Shown here piece by piece: positions 54,878 to 64,000 of a stretch of DNA of 64,000 bases. Both the position numbers and the translations under genes were made by a program. This stretch comes from Psychrobacter urativorans (GTDB lineage Bacteria > Pseudomonadota > Gammaproteobacteria > Pseudomonadales > Moraxellaceae), in contig NZ_CP012678.1 of the NCBI RefSeq assembly GCF_001298525.1, forward strand, positions 2,046,001 to 2,110,000. Reading direction: 5' to 3'. Under the pieces are notes generated by a model. That model saw nothing but the letters and a program-made list of their open reading frames with translations, did no database searches and was not told where the DNA came from. Within the stretch, counting starts at the first letter, position 1. Every line of letters starts with the position of its first letter.

Positions 54878-57100
54878 ATGGTACGTTCGCATAAATTTTT
54901 ATTGACGCCTTTATCTCATATTGTGCAGCGCTTGCTTTATGTTTGCCGTCCGCTATGTTTGGCGCTGCCACTTTGGGTAGCAACGTGCGGGCTTGCCAGT
55001 GCTGAAAGCTGGAAAGTCAATCTACAAGATGCGGATATCAAAGCCTTTATAAATGAAGTGGCGACGATTACCGATCAGAACTTCGTACTTGACCCGCGTA
55101 TCAATGGTAATGTGACGGTCATTTCAAACCGTGCCTTGTCGCGTGATCAGATTTATGAGCTGTTCTTAAGCGTCATGCAAGTGAATGGTATTGCGGCGAT
55201 TAAATCAGGAAATACGACGAAACTGGTTCCTGATAATGTGGCTAAGGAATCGGGAATCGCGGTGGACTTACGCGGTGAAACGGTCGGTGAAGCACTAACT
55301 ACACGGGTGATTTATTTAACCAATACTCAAGCGGCAGAAGTCCTAGGCGTTATACGCCCATTGATGCCGCAGTCGGCACATGCTGCTGCTGTGCCGGGTA
55401 TTAATGCGTTGGTGCTATCAGATCGTGCTGATAGTCTTAATCAATTGACCGCCTTAATCCGTGACTTGGACAGTAATGTCAATGACAGCTTACGCGTGAT
55501 TCCGCTGCGTCATGTCGATGCTGAACGTATGATGGATTTAATCAGCGCCCTTGTCGCCAGTGCGGGTACTGCACAAGGTCAAGGCAGCAATCAACTCAAA
55601 ATCATTGCTGATAATTCCAGTGATAGATTGCTTGTTAAAGGCAGCCCTGAGATGATTGCCAAAGTTCAAGATATGGTCAATCAACTGGATACCACGCCCA
55701 CGCGGCGGCTGAGTGGTCTGCGTGTGTTCCGTTTAAAATACGCCAGTGCCAACCATATTGCCCAAATGCTGCGTGGTCTGCTTGCTAATCAATCTATTAA
55801 TAGTGCAGGGACGCCATCGACGTTAGAATCAGCATCTTTAAACAATAACAGAACCACGGGGGCAGCATTAAAGAATGAGGACATGTCTGCAGTTAGCTCG
55901 TCTGTGGCGGGTACAGCTAGCTCAACAAGCGACAGCGCTCGTCCTTTTAGTATTATCGCTGATGAAACTCAAAACTCTGTTATCGTTAATGCCGCGCCTG
56001 AGCTGATGTTTGAAATTGAAGAAGCGGTCAATCAGCTAGATAACCGCCGCGCTCAAGTACTCATTCAAGCGGCAATCGTTGAAGTATCGGGTGATGATGC
56101 CACCCAACTTGGTGTGCAGTGGGCGCTGGGTAATGCCAATAGTGGTTATGGCGTGGTGAACTTTAATAACGTTGGCGCAAGTGCTGCTACCCTTGCAGGA
56201 GCGGCTTTAGCGGGTGGTGCTGGCATTAGTGCAGCGGCAGGTTCGATTGCAGGCGCGTTGCTCGGTATCGGTAGCAGCAGCAAAGACAGTAAAGGCAATA
56301 CTCAGTTTTATGGTGCTATTTTACAAGCATTAAACTCTTCTACCAGTGCCAATTTATTATCCATGCCATCAATTTTGACCTTAGACAATGAAAAAGCCAG
56401 TATTTTAGTGGGTCAAAACGTCCCATTTGTGACCGGTTCTTACACCACTAGTGGTAATTCCTCTACCAATCCGTTTCAAACCATTGACCGCCAAGATATC
56501 GGTATCAACCTTAATGTCATTCCGCACATTGGGGATAATGGCACGGTGCGCTTAGAGGTGTCGCAAGAGGTATCCTCCGTCGTACCGAGCAGTATTGGCA
56601 ATGCAAGTGGTGTAATTACCAATAAAAGCCTGATTAATACCACCATTTTAGCGGACGACCAGCAGACCATTGCATTGGGTGGCTTGATGCGTGATAACAG
56701 TACCACCAGTCAACAAAAAGTTCCCGGTTTAGGCAATGTACCGCTGTTCGGGCGCTTGTTTCGCTCCAACAATGACAACACCCAAAAGAGTAATTTAATC
56801 ATATTTTTACAGCCCACTATTTTGCGTGATGGCGGTGCGGTAGCAAGCGTCACTGAGCGCAAATTCAATCAAATGCGCGTGTTGCAATTGGTCATTGATA
56901 AAAATGGCACGATTAAGCAATTACCATTAAGTGGCACCGAAGGCTGGGATGGCAATGTCAGCGCAGATTATGAATTAATGCCACTCAATCCGCTCGTACC
57001 CAAACGTGACCAAACGCCAAAGCCTACCGCTAAGGCTAAAAGCTTCACTAGAGTGGATACCGGAGATACGGGTATCACGACCTATCCATTAGGTCGTTAG
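54878..57100 (+). CDS. gspD: Type II secretion system secretin
   Basis: Forms the outer-membrane channel of the type II system. The 740-residue protein has a long signal peptide (residues 1-~43, cleavage after ASA), N0 domain (~45-120, NLQDADIKAFINEVA), three N1-N3 domains (~140-410, with a S/T-rich loop in N3), the secretin core (~430-640: LLSMPSILTLDN, VPFVTG, and VPGLGNVPLFGRLFRS), and a ~90-residue tail. There is no pilotin gene next to it. Confidence 0.95.
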   Translation: MVRSHKFLLTPLSHIVQRLLYVCRPLCLALPLWVATCGLASAESWKVNLQDADIKAFINEVATITDQNFVLDPRINGNVTVISNRALSRDQIYELFLSVMQVNGIAAIKSGNTTKLVPDNVAKESGIAVDLRGETVGEALTTRVIYLTNTQAAEVLGVIRPLMPQSAHAAAVPGINALVLSDRADSLNQLTALIRDLDSNVNDSLRVIPLRHVDAERMMDLISALVASAGTAQGQGSNQLKIIADNSSDRLLVKGSPEMIAKVQDMVNQLDTTPTRRLSGLRVFRLKYASANHIAQMLRGLLANQSINSAGTPSTLESASLNNNRTTGAALKNEDMSAVSSSVAGTASSTSDSARPFSIIADETQNSVIVNAAPELMFEIEEAVNQLDNRRAQVLIQAAIVEVSGDDATQLGVQWALGNANSGYGVVNFNNVGASAATLAGAALAGGAGISAAAGSIAGALLGIGSSSKDSKGNTQFYGAILQALNSSTSANLLSMPSILTLDNEKASILVGQNVPFVTGSYTTSGNSSTNPFQTIDRQDIGINLNVIPHIGDNGTVRLEVSQEVSSVVPSSIGNASGVITNKSLINTTILADDQQTIALGGLMRDNSTTSQQKVPGLGNVPLFGRLFRSNNDNTQKSNLIIFLQPTILRDGGAVASVTERKFNQMRVLQLVIDKNGTIKQLPLSGTEGWDGNVSADYELMPLNPLVPKRDQTPKPTAKAKSFTRVDTGDTGITTYPLGR

Positions 57101-57143
57101 CAGCACCGTTTAATATGCTAAAAGTGTTTAAAGGTATGAACTC

Positions 57144-57371
57144 ATGGCGCAACAGAATGATAAAAAAATAAGCAGTCAACTGAATAAAAAAAAGTGGTTG
57201 ACGATAGGGGTAGTTGGAGTAGCGTTATTATTGATTCCAAGACGCAGTAGCCGCAAAGATACGGCTTACTCTGATAACACCGCAGATACCACAGATAAAG
57301 ATACAAAGAATGCGTCTACTAAAGCTCAAAATACGCAGTCGATAGATAAAAATACGAAAACAGCCGATTGA
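57144..57371 (+). CDS. Small single-helix membrane protein
   Basis: A 75-residue protein after gspD with a basic N terminus, one short membrane helix (~18-33) ending in a basic patch (RRSSRK), and a polar tail of T, D, N and K. No family known. The place after gspD may mean a link to secretion, but this is only position. Confidence 0.5.
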   Translation: MAQQNDKKISSQLNKKKWLTIGVVGVALLLIPRRSSRKDTAYSDNTADTTDKDTKNASTKAQNTQSIDKNTKTAD

Positions 57372-57470
57372 TAGTATTATTTATTTAATTCAGTAGTTAT
57401 TTAATTCAGTGCTTCTTGTGAGACAAATTTACGCTATTATTAAAGATGAACTTCCTTTTTAGTTAACGCC

Positions 57471-58460
57471 ATGAATACCAAACTTCATAAGCCCAAAAGT
57501 ATCACGCCTTCTTTACTATTAGGGCTGATTTTGTCTATCAGTGGGATTTCAATAGGCTGTGAAATTCAACCGAATTCGCTATTTGAGCAACAAGCGGAAG
57601 CGGAATCTGCTAATAAAATCAAAATTCTTTCTAATACGAAGACACAGGTTGCTGTTATTGCTCCTGTCATGCCAAACACGGCAAACAATAATGCTGTACC
57701 GCACCTGAATGTGATTAAAAATCAGGTGATTGCTCAGCAGCCAAATTGTGACGCCGCACAGAGAGACTGTCAGTATTTAGAGTTGAATATTTTACACTTC
57801 AATCCTGAGCAGCCGTGGCTGACCAGCATCATGTGGCAGACGATAGCTCGCGTATTAGCCCCAACAACGCCGCTGGCAAGCGAAGATGAAACCGCCAAAA
57901 AAACGGTTTCAATGCTCTTTAATCAAATCGCTTATGCCGAGCAAGCCGTGCCTACGTTACCTATGTATCAGCGTATTGATACCGAGCTGGTGTTCAATCC
58001 CACAATAAGTAAATTGCAGAAAAATAATGATACGAGCACGAGCAAAAATGCGGTGGGCGCTGCTGATAGCGGCTATTTGGTGATACGTTCAAATCAACAT
58101 CGTAGTGACAGCCGTCAGCAACAAGTGAGCTACGTCATGCTCGATATACAAAAAAAGCTGAAGCTCACCATTAATGATATTTTGCTACCGCAAGTGAGCA
58201 CCGATGAGCTATTGCTGACAGTGCAAACGGCTAAAAGAGAATGGCTTACTTTGCAAGATAATGAGCGGCAAAGCGCAGAGCAAAAAGACATTCACTCCAC
58301 GTCATTAGCGTTATCGCAGCAATGGTATTTGGATAACAAAGGTCTACACATGGTCTATCAGGCGGGCGAGTTATCAAATAGACAGATTGAAACGACAGAT
58401 TTAATCGTACCTTATACCGCGCTACAAGGTTTGATTAAGCCGCAATATCTTGTTTTTTAA
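57471..58460 (+). CDS. RsiV/DUF3298-type exported protein
   Basis: A 329-residue protein with a signal or lipoprotein-like N terminus (hydrophobic ~12-28, ending SIGC). The region ~90-325 fits the DUF4163 plus DUF3298 layout: LNILHFNPEQPW, VMLDIQKKLKLTINDILLP, QQWYLDNKGLHMVYQ and a final IVPYTALQGLI. Family members include RsiV, an anti-sigma factor that senses lysozyme in Firmicutes; here, without a sigma gene, it is more likely a periplasmic protein of unknown role. Confidence 0.75.
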   Translation: MNTKLHKPKSITPSLLLGLILSISGISIGCEIQPNSLFEQQAEAESANKIKILSNTKTQVAVIAPVMPNTANNNAVPHLNVIKNQVIAQQPNCDAAQRDCQYLELNILHFNPEQPWLTSIMWQTIARVLAPTTPLASEDETAKKTVSMLFNQIAYAEQAVPTLPMYQRIDTELVFNPTISKLQKNNDTSTSKNAVGAADSGYLVIRSNQHRSDSRQQQVSYVMLDIQKKLKLTINDILLPQVSTDELLLTVQTAKREWLTLQDNERQSAEQKDIHSTSLALSQQWYLDNKGLHMVYQAGELSNRQIETTDLIVPYTALQGLIKPQYLVF

Positions 58461-58584
58461 TAGGGCAAACGCTGCTAGTGCCTGACGCTTAGTTTGCGTG
58501 TTCGATATACGTTTAGTACATGACGTTCAATATAGAGTTTTTAATACAATCCTTACTGATTACTATCTATTGTAAAGGCTGCCT

Positions 58585-59589
58585 ATGACTGCTAATGACT
58601 CATTATTGAGCGTAAAGTCTGACATATCTGTATTGCCTCCTATTTTTCCTTTAATTGATACGCATACCCATTTTGATGCACCTGTATTTGATGCGGATAG
58701 AACTTGGCAAGCGCAACAAGCGTATGGGCGAGGCGTCTGTCATTTACTGCTTGTTGGTTATCTTTATCGACATTTTGAGCGCCTTTATACCACTCAGCAG
58801 CTACTTGAGCAGCCGTTGGGTTCTAGGTTGTCTGCTATGCTACCTTCTATTGATGTCGCATCGACCCCAAAAGCGCACATTGCTTTAGGATTGCATCCTT
58901 TTTATATTGAACAACATAGCGACGCGCATTTATCACAGATGGCGCAGCTAGTAGCTGAGTGTCGCCCATTGGCTATTGGCGAGATTGGCTTGGATACCTT
59001 TACCGATGAGATGAAAAAGCCTAAAATGCTAGCCAAGCAGCAGTATTTTTTTAGGGCGCAATTGGATATGGCAGTACAGCATCAATTACCCGTGATGCTG
59101 CATATTCGTAAAGCCCATGCCGAGACTTTGGCAATATTAAAGGCGCATCATTATAATGCGCATCAATTGGGCGGTATTGCCCATAGTTTTAGTGGCGGCG
59201 AGCAAGAGGCAAAAGCGTTTGTAAAATTGGGCTTTAAGCTCGGTGTTACAGGACAAATTACCAATCCTAATGCCAAAAAATTGCGCCGCGCCATTCAATC
59301 GGTAGTAGCAAGCTATGGTACTGGGTGTTTAGTGCTTGAAACTGACTGTCCAGACATGACCCCAATCAAGTGTCAGACCACTGATGATAAGTCGTCAGCG
59401 TTGGGGGAAAATGTAGATAATGAATGGCAAAGAGCGGTGGGATATAAGCGTAATGTCCCAGCAAATCTGCCATGGATACTATATAGCCTTAGTGAGTTAC
59501 TGAATGTTGCACCAGCTGACCTGGCACGGCAATTATGGCAAAATAGCTGTGATGCTTTGCAAACGCTGTGGACATATCCGCAACCATAA
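58585..59589 (+). CDS. TatD family metal-dependent hydrolase
   Basis: A 334-residue TIM-barrel metalloenzyme of the TatD DNase type. Metal ligands: LIDTHTHFDAP (~22-32), AIGEIGLD (~132), LHIRKAHAE (~170), HSFSGG (~205) and LETDCPDM (~250). It is longer than E. coli TatD (260) because of a ~25-residue N terminus and a loop before the C-terminal helices. Members are 3'-5' DNases or related hydrolases; the exact substrate is open. Confidence 0.88.
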   Translation: MTANDSLLSVKSDISVLPPIFPLIDTHTHFDAPVFDADRTWQAQQAYGRGVCHLLLVGYLYRHFERLYTTQQLLEQPLGSRLSAMLPSIDVASTPKAHIALGLHPFYIEQHSDAHLSQMAQLVAECRPLAIGEIGLDTFTDEMKKPKMLAKQQYFFRAQLDMAVQHQLPVMLHIRKAHAETLAILKAHHYNAHQLGGIAHSFSGGEQEAKAFVKLGFKLGVTGQITNPNAKKLRRAIQSVVASYGTGCLVLETDCPDMTPIKCQTTDDKSSALGENVDNEWQRAVGYKRNVPANLPWILYSLSELLNVAPADLARQLWQNSCDALQTLWTYPQP

Positions 59590-59699
59590 CGTTTGGTTAT
59601 CGTTTTTATGATTGCATTTTTATGATTTAATGCTGTGCTTGTTTCTCTTTCATTTAATATTGTCTTAATCTCTCTCACTATTAGAGCTTATTATTCCTT

Positions 59700-60695
59700 A
59701 TGAGTTATCAACCGCTTACTACCTCTACTGTTACGTCCGAAACGGTTACGTCTGATTCTATTGTCACCGATTTTTTTGCCAAAGATTCTGCTGCTCCTGA
59801 TTTATCGCTCAAACAAGCATCGCCAATTTCTCCTATTCAAACGCACTTCAATGCAAATTTGCAAGACAATTTAATTTCTGACATTGAGCAAACTGACCCC
59901 ACGCAGTATCAGCGCCGTTTTCAAGGCACACAAACGCTTTACGGCACCACAGCATTTGATGTCTTTGCAGCCGCTCATGTGATTGTGATTGGCATTGGTG
60001 GAGTTGGCTCTTGGGTCGCTGAGGGGCTGGCACGAACGGCTGTCGGTACGATTACGTTAATTGATTTAGATGTGTTGGTGGCGTCCAATGTCAATCGGCA
60101 GTTGCCAGCGCTGGATAGCACTTTTGGACAAAGTAAAATTGCCGCGATGGGCGCGCGCGTGTCTGAGATTAATCCACGCGTGCGGTTACATTTAGTCGAT
60201 GATTTTTTAACGCCTGAGAATGTCGCGACGTTATTACCAAGTCGTGAAGCAGCAAAAGTGGCGGCGGCTGACAATCGACCTATTATTATTTTAGATTGCG
60301 TGGACGATATGCAGGCAAAGCTTGCAATTGCGCTGCATTGTCGATTTAATAAACTAAAGCTTATTTGTGCGGGCGGGGCAGGTGGTAAGATTGATCCACG
60401 CCAAATTACGGTCAGTGATTTAAAAGACAGCTATCAAGACCCGCTACTAGCACGACTACGTTCTAAGCTACGTTTTGAAAAAGGTATTAATAGCACGCTA
60501 AAAGAGAAGTTCGGCATTAAATGTGTGTATTCAACTGAGCCACCGCGCGTCGATAAAAGCTGTCAAACCGGTGGTTTGCACTGCGGCGGCTACGGGTCAG
60601 CGGTAGCAGTCACCTCGGTGGTTGCAATGATTATGGTGAGTGAGGCACTGCAGATGCTCACGCAGCACGCTGCTAAGTCCACCACTTTACATTGA
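59700..60695 (+). CDS. tcdA: tRNA threonylcarbamoyladenosine dehydratase
   Basis: TcdA (CsdL) is an E1-like enzyme that uses ATP to cyclise t6A37 to ct6A in tRNA. The 331-residue protein has the nucleotide-binding motif GIGGVGSWVAEGLARTAVG (~97) and DLDVLVASNVNRQLPA (~122), and an aspartate-rich CVDDMQAK (~200). The N-terminal ~60 residues are an extra low-complexity extension; an internal start is possible but none has a clear ribosome-binding site. Confidence 0.9.
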   Translation: MSYQPLTTSTVTSETVTSDSIVTDFFAKDSAAPDLSLKQASPISPIQTHFNANLQDNLISDIEQTDPTQYQRRFQGTQTLYGTTAFDVFAAAHVIVIGIGGVGSWVAEGLARTAVGTITLIDLDVLVASNVNRQLPALDSTFGQSKIAAMGARVSEINPRVRLHLVDDFLTPENVATLLPSREAAKVAAADNRPIIILDCVDDMQAKLAIALHCRFNKLKLICAGGAGGKIDPRQITVSDLKDSYQDPLLARLRSKLRFEKGINSTLKEKFGIKCVYSTEPPRVDKSCQTGGLHCGGYGSAVAVTSVVAMIMVSEALQMLTQHAAKSTTLH

Positions 60696-60698
60696 TTG

Positions 60699-62489
60699 AT
60701 GGAGACAGCTTTGTCTACTTATACGTACCCGCTAGCGAAAGATGAAAAATCTCGCATTGCTATGCTCAAAGAATATGACGTGCTCAATACCAATGTTGAG
60801 CCAGCATTTACGCGTTTGACTGAACTGGCAAAACTGTTTTTTGATTTGCCTATCGTGGCGATATCTTTTTTTGATGAGAAAACGCAATATTTAAAATCGC
60901 CGCATGGACTTGGAGATATTTGTACCACTGAGCGCGATGTATCAATTTGTAATTATACGATTTTATCTGATGAAGTTTTATTGGTTCCGAATTTATTGCT
61001 TGATGAGCGCTTTATTTACAATCCTTTAGTGGTAGAAGCGCCTTATTTACGTTTTTATGCTGGCGCGCCCATTATCTTATACGAGGGCAACAAGGCATTT
61101 CGCGTCGGCGCATTATGTTTGCTTGATACCAAGCCCAATTATACGTTTGATGCCGAGCAAGCTGATTTACTCAAGCAATTTGCCGTTATGGCGGCTGATG
61201 CTATGCAATTACAAAAAAGTCAGCGTATGGCGAAGCATGCGAATGAGATGAAGTCTGAGTTTCTAGCCAATATGAGCCATGAAATCCGCACACCGATGAA
61301 TGGTATTGTGGGTATGATTGATATGCTTGATGATACCCAGTTGAGTTATGAGCAAAAAGAATATGTAGAAAATATCAAGGTCTCAAGTGAGCATTTATTA
61401 TCCGTAATTAATGGCATTTTGGATTTATCTAAGGTTGAGTCGGGGCAAATGATTATCGATGCCGTACCGATGAATCTATCAGTATTATGTAATGAGGTCG
61501 TCAGTTTATTTGCGGCAAAAGCCCGTCAGCGCGGCTTAACGTTGGATTATAACTATACCGAAGCGCTCTCGCCGTATATTAAAGGTGATCCTGTACGTCT
61601 CAAACAAATTTTAACGAATTTAGTCAACAATGCCATTAAGTTCACTCGTGAGGGTGGCGAAGTTCGTATCAATGTTAAGCACGCACCGCATTGTCACTGT
61701 ACGCCTTGTATTCATAGCGTTGTTAATAGTGATAGTAGCGATGACAATATTAGTAATTCTGTAAATAAATATAATGTTACGCATAACTGTGATGAGATGA
61801 CGCTATGTATCACGGTGACGGATACTGGTGTCGGTATCAAACCGGAGTCTTTGGAGGCAATATTTGATGCGTATAATCAAGCAGACAAATCAACGCATCG
61901 GCTGTATGGCGGCACAGGTCTTGGGTTATCAGTCTGTAAGTCATTGGTTGGGCTGATGGGTGGACGCATTTGGGCGGATAGTGTGGTCGATGAGGGTACA
62001 TCTTTTCAGGTACTGCTACCGTTGCCCACTCTTGATAAATCACAATATGAAGGGTGGCAATATTCTGAGCGCATAGAGCCTGAAGAAAGCTCACAACATA
62101 CTGGGCACGTCTTATTGGTTGAAGACGATACTGTCAATGCCATTATAGCTAAAAAAGCTTTATCTAGTAGCGGACATATGGTCACCCATGTGACCGATGG
62201 TCAACAAGCGCTAGATGAATTTGCTGCCAATCCTAAACAGTATGATGTGATTTTGATGGATCATCATATGCCCATTATGGACGGGATGCAGGCGACTATT
62301 AGGTTGCATGAGCTGTATGATGCCAACGACTTACCGCCCATTATTGCCTTAACGGCTAATGCGATGGATGGTGAGCGCGAAAAGTATCTGCAAGCTGGAA
62401 TGCAAGATTACTGTACCAAACCCTTTAAAAAAGAGCAGCTTAATTCATTGGTGCAATATTGGTTGATGTATAAGCGCTCGATGCAATAA
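60699..62489 (+). CDS. Hybrid histidine kinase (GAF-HisKA-HATPase-REC)
   Basis: A cytoplasmic sensor kinase of 596 residues, no membrane helix. A GAF domain (~25-170) is followed by the phospho-acceptor helix with [11 protein letters not shown] (~198), the ATP-binding domain (N box LVNNAIKF ~311, [16 protein letters not shown]), and a receiver domain (~465-590, VLLVEDD, phospho-aspartate in LMDHHMP, and KPF). Between the N box and the next ATP-binding motif there is a ~40-residue insertion with a cluster, [12 protein letters not shown], that could bind metal. The start is ATG 60699; the tcdA stop lies 4 bases upstream. Target regulator unknown. Confidence 0.9.
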   Translation: METALSTYTYPLAKDEKSRIAMLKEYDVLNTNVEPAFTRLTELAKLFFDLPIVAISFFDEKTQYLKSPHGLGDICTTERDVSICNYTILSDEVLLVPNLLLDERFIYNPLVVEAPYLRFYAGAPIILYEGNKAFRVGALCLLDTKPNYTFDAEQADLLKQFAVMAADAMQLQKSQRMAKHANEMKSEFLANMSHEIRTPMNGIVGMIDMLDDTQLSYEQKEYVENIKVSSEHLLSVINGILDLSKVESGQMIIDAVPMNLSVLCNEVVSLFAAKARQRGLTLDYNYTEALSPYIKGDPVRLKQILTNLVNNAIKFTREGGEVRINVKHAPHCHCTPCIHSVVNSDSSDDNISNSVNKYNVTHNCDEMTLCITVTDTGVGIKPESLEAIFDAYNQADKSTHRLYGGTGLGLSVCKSLVGLMGGRIWADSVVDEGTSFQVLLPLPTLDKSQYEGWQYSERIEPEESSQHTGHVLLVEDDTVNAIIAKKALSSSGHMVTHVTDGQQALDEFAANPKQYDVILMDHHMPIMDGMQATIRLHELYDANDLPPIIALTANAMDGEREKYLQAGMQDYCTKPFKKEQLNSLVQYWLMYKRSMQ

Positions 62490-62545
62490 TAAGGTCAGTG
62501 CAATCATAAAATCTAGGCAACAAAAATACCCTTAATTTATCAAAT

Positions 62546-62584
62546 AAAAAAAGCTCAACCTTCGCGAAGGTAGAGCTTTTTTTA
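62546..62584. terminator. Bidirectional terminator between the kinase gene and efp
   Basis: AAAAAAAGCTC and GAGCTTTTTTT frame an inner ACCTTCGCGAAGGT palindrome with a TTCG-type tip; a classical hairpin for both convergent genes. Confidence 0.92.
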
Positions 62585-62614
62585 TTCAGATTTTTTATTG
62601 AGCGTGAGCTTAGA

Positions 62615-63190
62615 TTATTGGCTCACACGCGTTTGATAATCGCCCGTACGCGTATCGACACGTACCACTTCACCTTGTTGTACAAATAAAGGCACACGTA
62701 CCACCGCACCTGTCTCTAGCGTCGCAGGTTTGCCGCCGCCGCCTGACGTATCACCACGTAAACCGGGATCGGTTTCGGTGATTTGCAATTCTACAAAGTT
62801 AGGCGGAGTAATTGATAAAGGAACGCCGTTGAATAAAGTAATGGTGCAGAGAGCGTTACTGTTTTCTTTTAGCCATTTTACCGCATCACCGACAGCGGTT
62901 TTGTCCGCTTGCAGTTGCTCAAAGCTTTCAGGGTGCATAAAGTGCCAAAATTCACCATCGTTATATAGATAGTTCATTTCAGTATCGACCACGTCTGCCA
63001 TCTCTAAGCTTTCACCTGACTTAAAGGTTTGCTCAAGCATTCTACCACTGCGTAGATTGCGCATTTTGACGCGGTTGAATGCTTGACCTTTACCAGGTTT
63101 AACAAACTCGTTTTCAACGATAGCATAAGGGTTGTTATCGAGCATTACTTTTAGACCGGCTTTAAATTCATTGGTAGAAACAGTTGCCAC
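62615..63190 (-). CDS. efp: Elongation factor P
   Basis: Relieves ribosome stalling at polyproline stretches. The 191-residue protein has the three beta-barrel domains and the modified lysine K34 in KPGKGQAF (residues 31-38), the residue that EpmA lysylates after EpmB shifts the lysine amino group. The divergent epmB gene lies 245 bp away; epmA is not in the window. Confidence 0.96.
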   Translation of the reverse strand: MATVSTNEFKAGLKVMLDNNPYAIVENEFVKPGKGQAFNRVKMRNLRSGRMLEQTFKSGESLEMADVVDTEMNYLYNDGEFWHFMHPESFEQLQADKTAVGDAVKWLKENSNALCTITLFNGVPLSITPPNFVELQITETDPGLRGDTSGGGGKPATLETGAVVRVPLFVQQGEVVRVDTRTGDYQTRVSQ

Positions 63191-63435
63191 AAGAGACTCC
63201 TAAGGGTTGAGAGGGTATTTGGGGGTATATAACTCATCATTATCGCCGTGCTAAATTTGGCGTTACGATAATAATGCTGGAGATATAGTAAAAATAAGTA
63301 GGATAAAGTATTCGGTGCGGTTGGTATTGCTTAATAGCCGCACCTTAAACGTTTACTCATTAAATGAGCAACCTTTGATAGCGCGCTGTCTAACAGCGTA
63401 TAATGTCGTTTTTTAGATATACGTAGTAGGTTGTC

Positions 63436-64000
63436 ATGATAAACCATTTAATCACACAAAAAAACTGGCAAACACAATTATCCGAAGCCATCACCTCCGT
63501 TGATGAGTTGCTGGAGCTATTAGAGCTGCAATCTTTAGAACCACAAGTGTATCTGCCCACCCATTTTGTACTGCGTGTACCGCGTGCTTTTGTGGCAAAA
63601 ATGACGGTAGGGGATGCGAGTGACCCTTTATTAAAACAAGTCTTGCCGGATAAACAAGAGCAAATCAAGGTCACCGGCTACGTTACTGATCCGTTAGCCG
63701 AAAACGCCCACAATCCGATTAAAGGTATGCTGCATAAATATGAGTCACGCGTGTTATTAACGCTGACGGGAGCGTGCGCGATTCATTGTCGTTACTGCTT
63801 TCGCCAACATTTTGATTATAGCGCCAATATGCCGACCGCAACCGCGCAAGCGGATATCATCAATTATATCATTGCGCATCCCGAAGTTAACGAGGTGATT
63901 TTAAGTGGCGGTGACCCCTTAAATGTGACTAATCGGCGCTTATTTGCGTGGCTTGATATCTTAGAAGCCATTCCGCAAATCACGACGATTCGTCTGCACA
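63436..64000 (+). CDS. epmB: EF-P (R)-beta-lysylation enzyme EpmB (partial)
   Basis: A radical-SAM lysine 2,3-aminomutase relative that converts alpha-lysine to (R)-beta-lysine for EF-P. Only the first 188 codons are in the window; the frame is open at its end. The radical-SAM cysteines are in GACAIHCRYCFRQHF (~118) and the glycine-rich motif in LSGGDPL (~155). It starts at ATG 63436 and is divergent from its target efp, an order common in gammaproteobacteria. Confidence 0.92.
   Translation, partial: MINHLITQKNWQTQLSEAITSVDELLELLELQSLEPQVYLPTHFVLRVPRAFVAKMTVGDASDPLLKQVLPDKQEQIKVTGYVTDPLAENAHNPIKGMLHKYESRVLLTLTGACAIHCRYCFRQHFDYSANMPTATAQADIINYIIAHPEVNEVILSGGDPLNVTNRRLFAWLDILEAIPQITTIRLH

Overview
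The window looks like a chromosomal segment of a gammaproteobacterium of the Moraxellaceae, most likely Psychrobacter. This is inferred from gene content and order (uvrA, a YajR-type transporter and ssb together; a detached gspN-gspC-gspD type II secretion cluster; mnmC, truD, proS, efp and epmB nearby) and from moderate, AT-leaning base composition. I could not run a database search, so the genus is an inference.

Positions 1 to about 21.3 kb read as accessory DNA, probably one genomic island. A P4-type tyrosine integrase (19698-21161) faces the 3' end of a tRNA-Arg(CCG) gene (21323-21399), the usual arrangement for integration into a tRNA. I found no second copy of the tRNA 3' end, so the far end of the island is probably left of position 1. 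The island carries: a type I restriction-modification system (hsdM, hsdS, then 2.7 kb of cargo, then hsdR), with a decayed copy of the hsdR start left inside the cargo; several unrecognised secreted proteins and a lipoprotein; and a tightly overlapping minus-strand operon (AlpA-like regulator, three small proteins, a DUF3987 ATPase of the primase/helicase type), which is probably the replication/regulation core of a satellite-like element.

The most unusual signal lies between hsdR and the DUF3987 gene. Two minus-strand genes for exported proteins have the same 50-bp promoter segment upstream and a related ~300-400 bp non-coding block downstream. Each block is studded with its own version of a GGAANN hexamer: GGAACC (6 copies, block A), GGAATC (6 copies, block B), and in a third block beside the DUF3987 gene GGAAAG (7 copies, block C). 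Four of the sites in A and B sit at exactly the same relative positions, so the hexamer has changed in concert. Each block also contains an inverted pair that could form a hairpin and that keeps its pairing despite the change. I know no named element with this pattern; an iteron-like origin, a structured RNA or a protein-binding array are all possible.

From about 21.4 kb onward the window is mostly core chromosome: a cytochrome c with an overlapping 47-codon upstream ORF, a YadG/YadH ABC exporter, queF, an LprI-like protein, proS, several membrane or exported proteins of unknown role, a YiaA/B protein, mnmC, a yci-type cluster (YciI, YciB and RNase AM), a membrane diguanylate cyclase with an insertion in its GGDEF domain, truD, a Rieske/FAD reductase, a GNAT acetyltransferase, and a DUF503 protein. 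An AT-rich orphan P-loop NTPase of the KAP type sits next to uvrA and may be a small defence-related insertion. Then follow uvrA, yajR, ssb, an H-NS family protein, gspN/gspC/gspD, an RsiV-like protein, a TatD hydrolase, tcdA, a hybrid histidine kinase, and efp with the divergent epmB, which is cut by the window end. No CRISPR array, rRNA gene or insertion sequence was seen.
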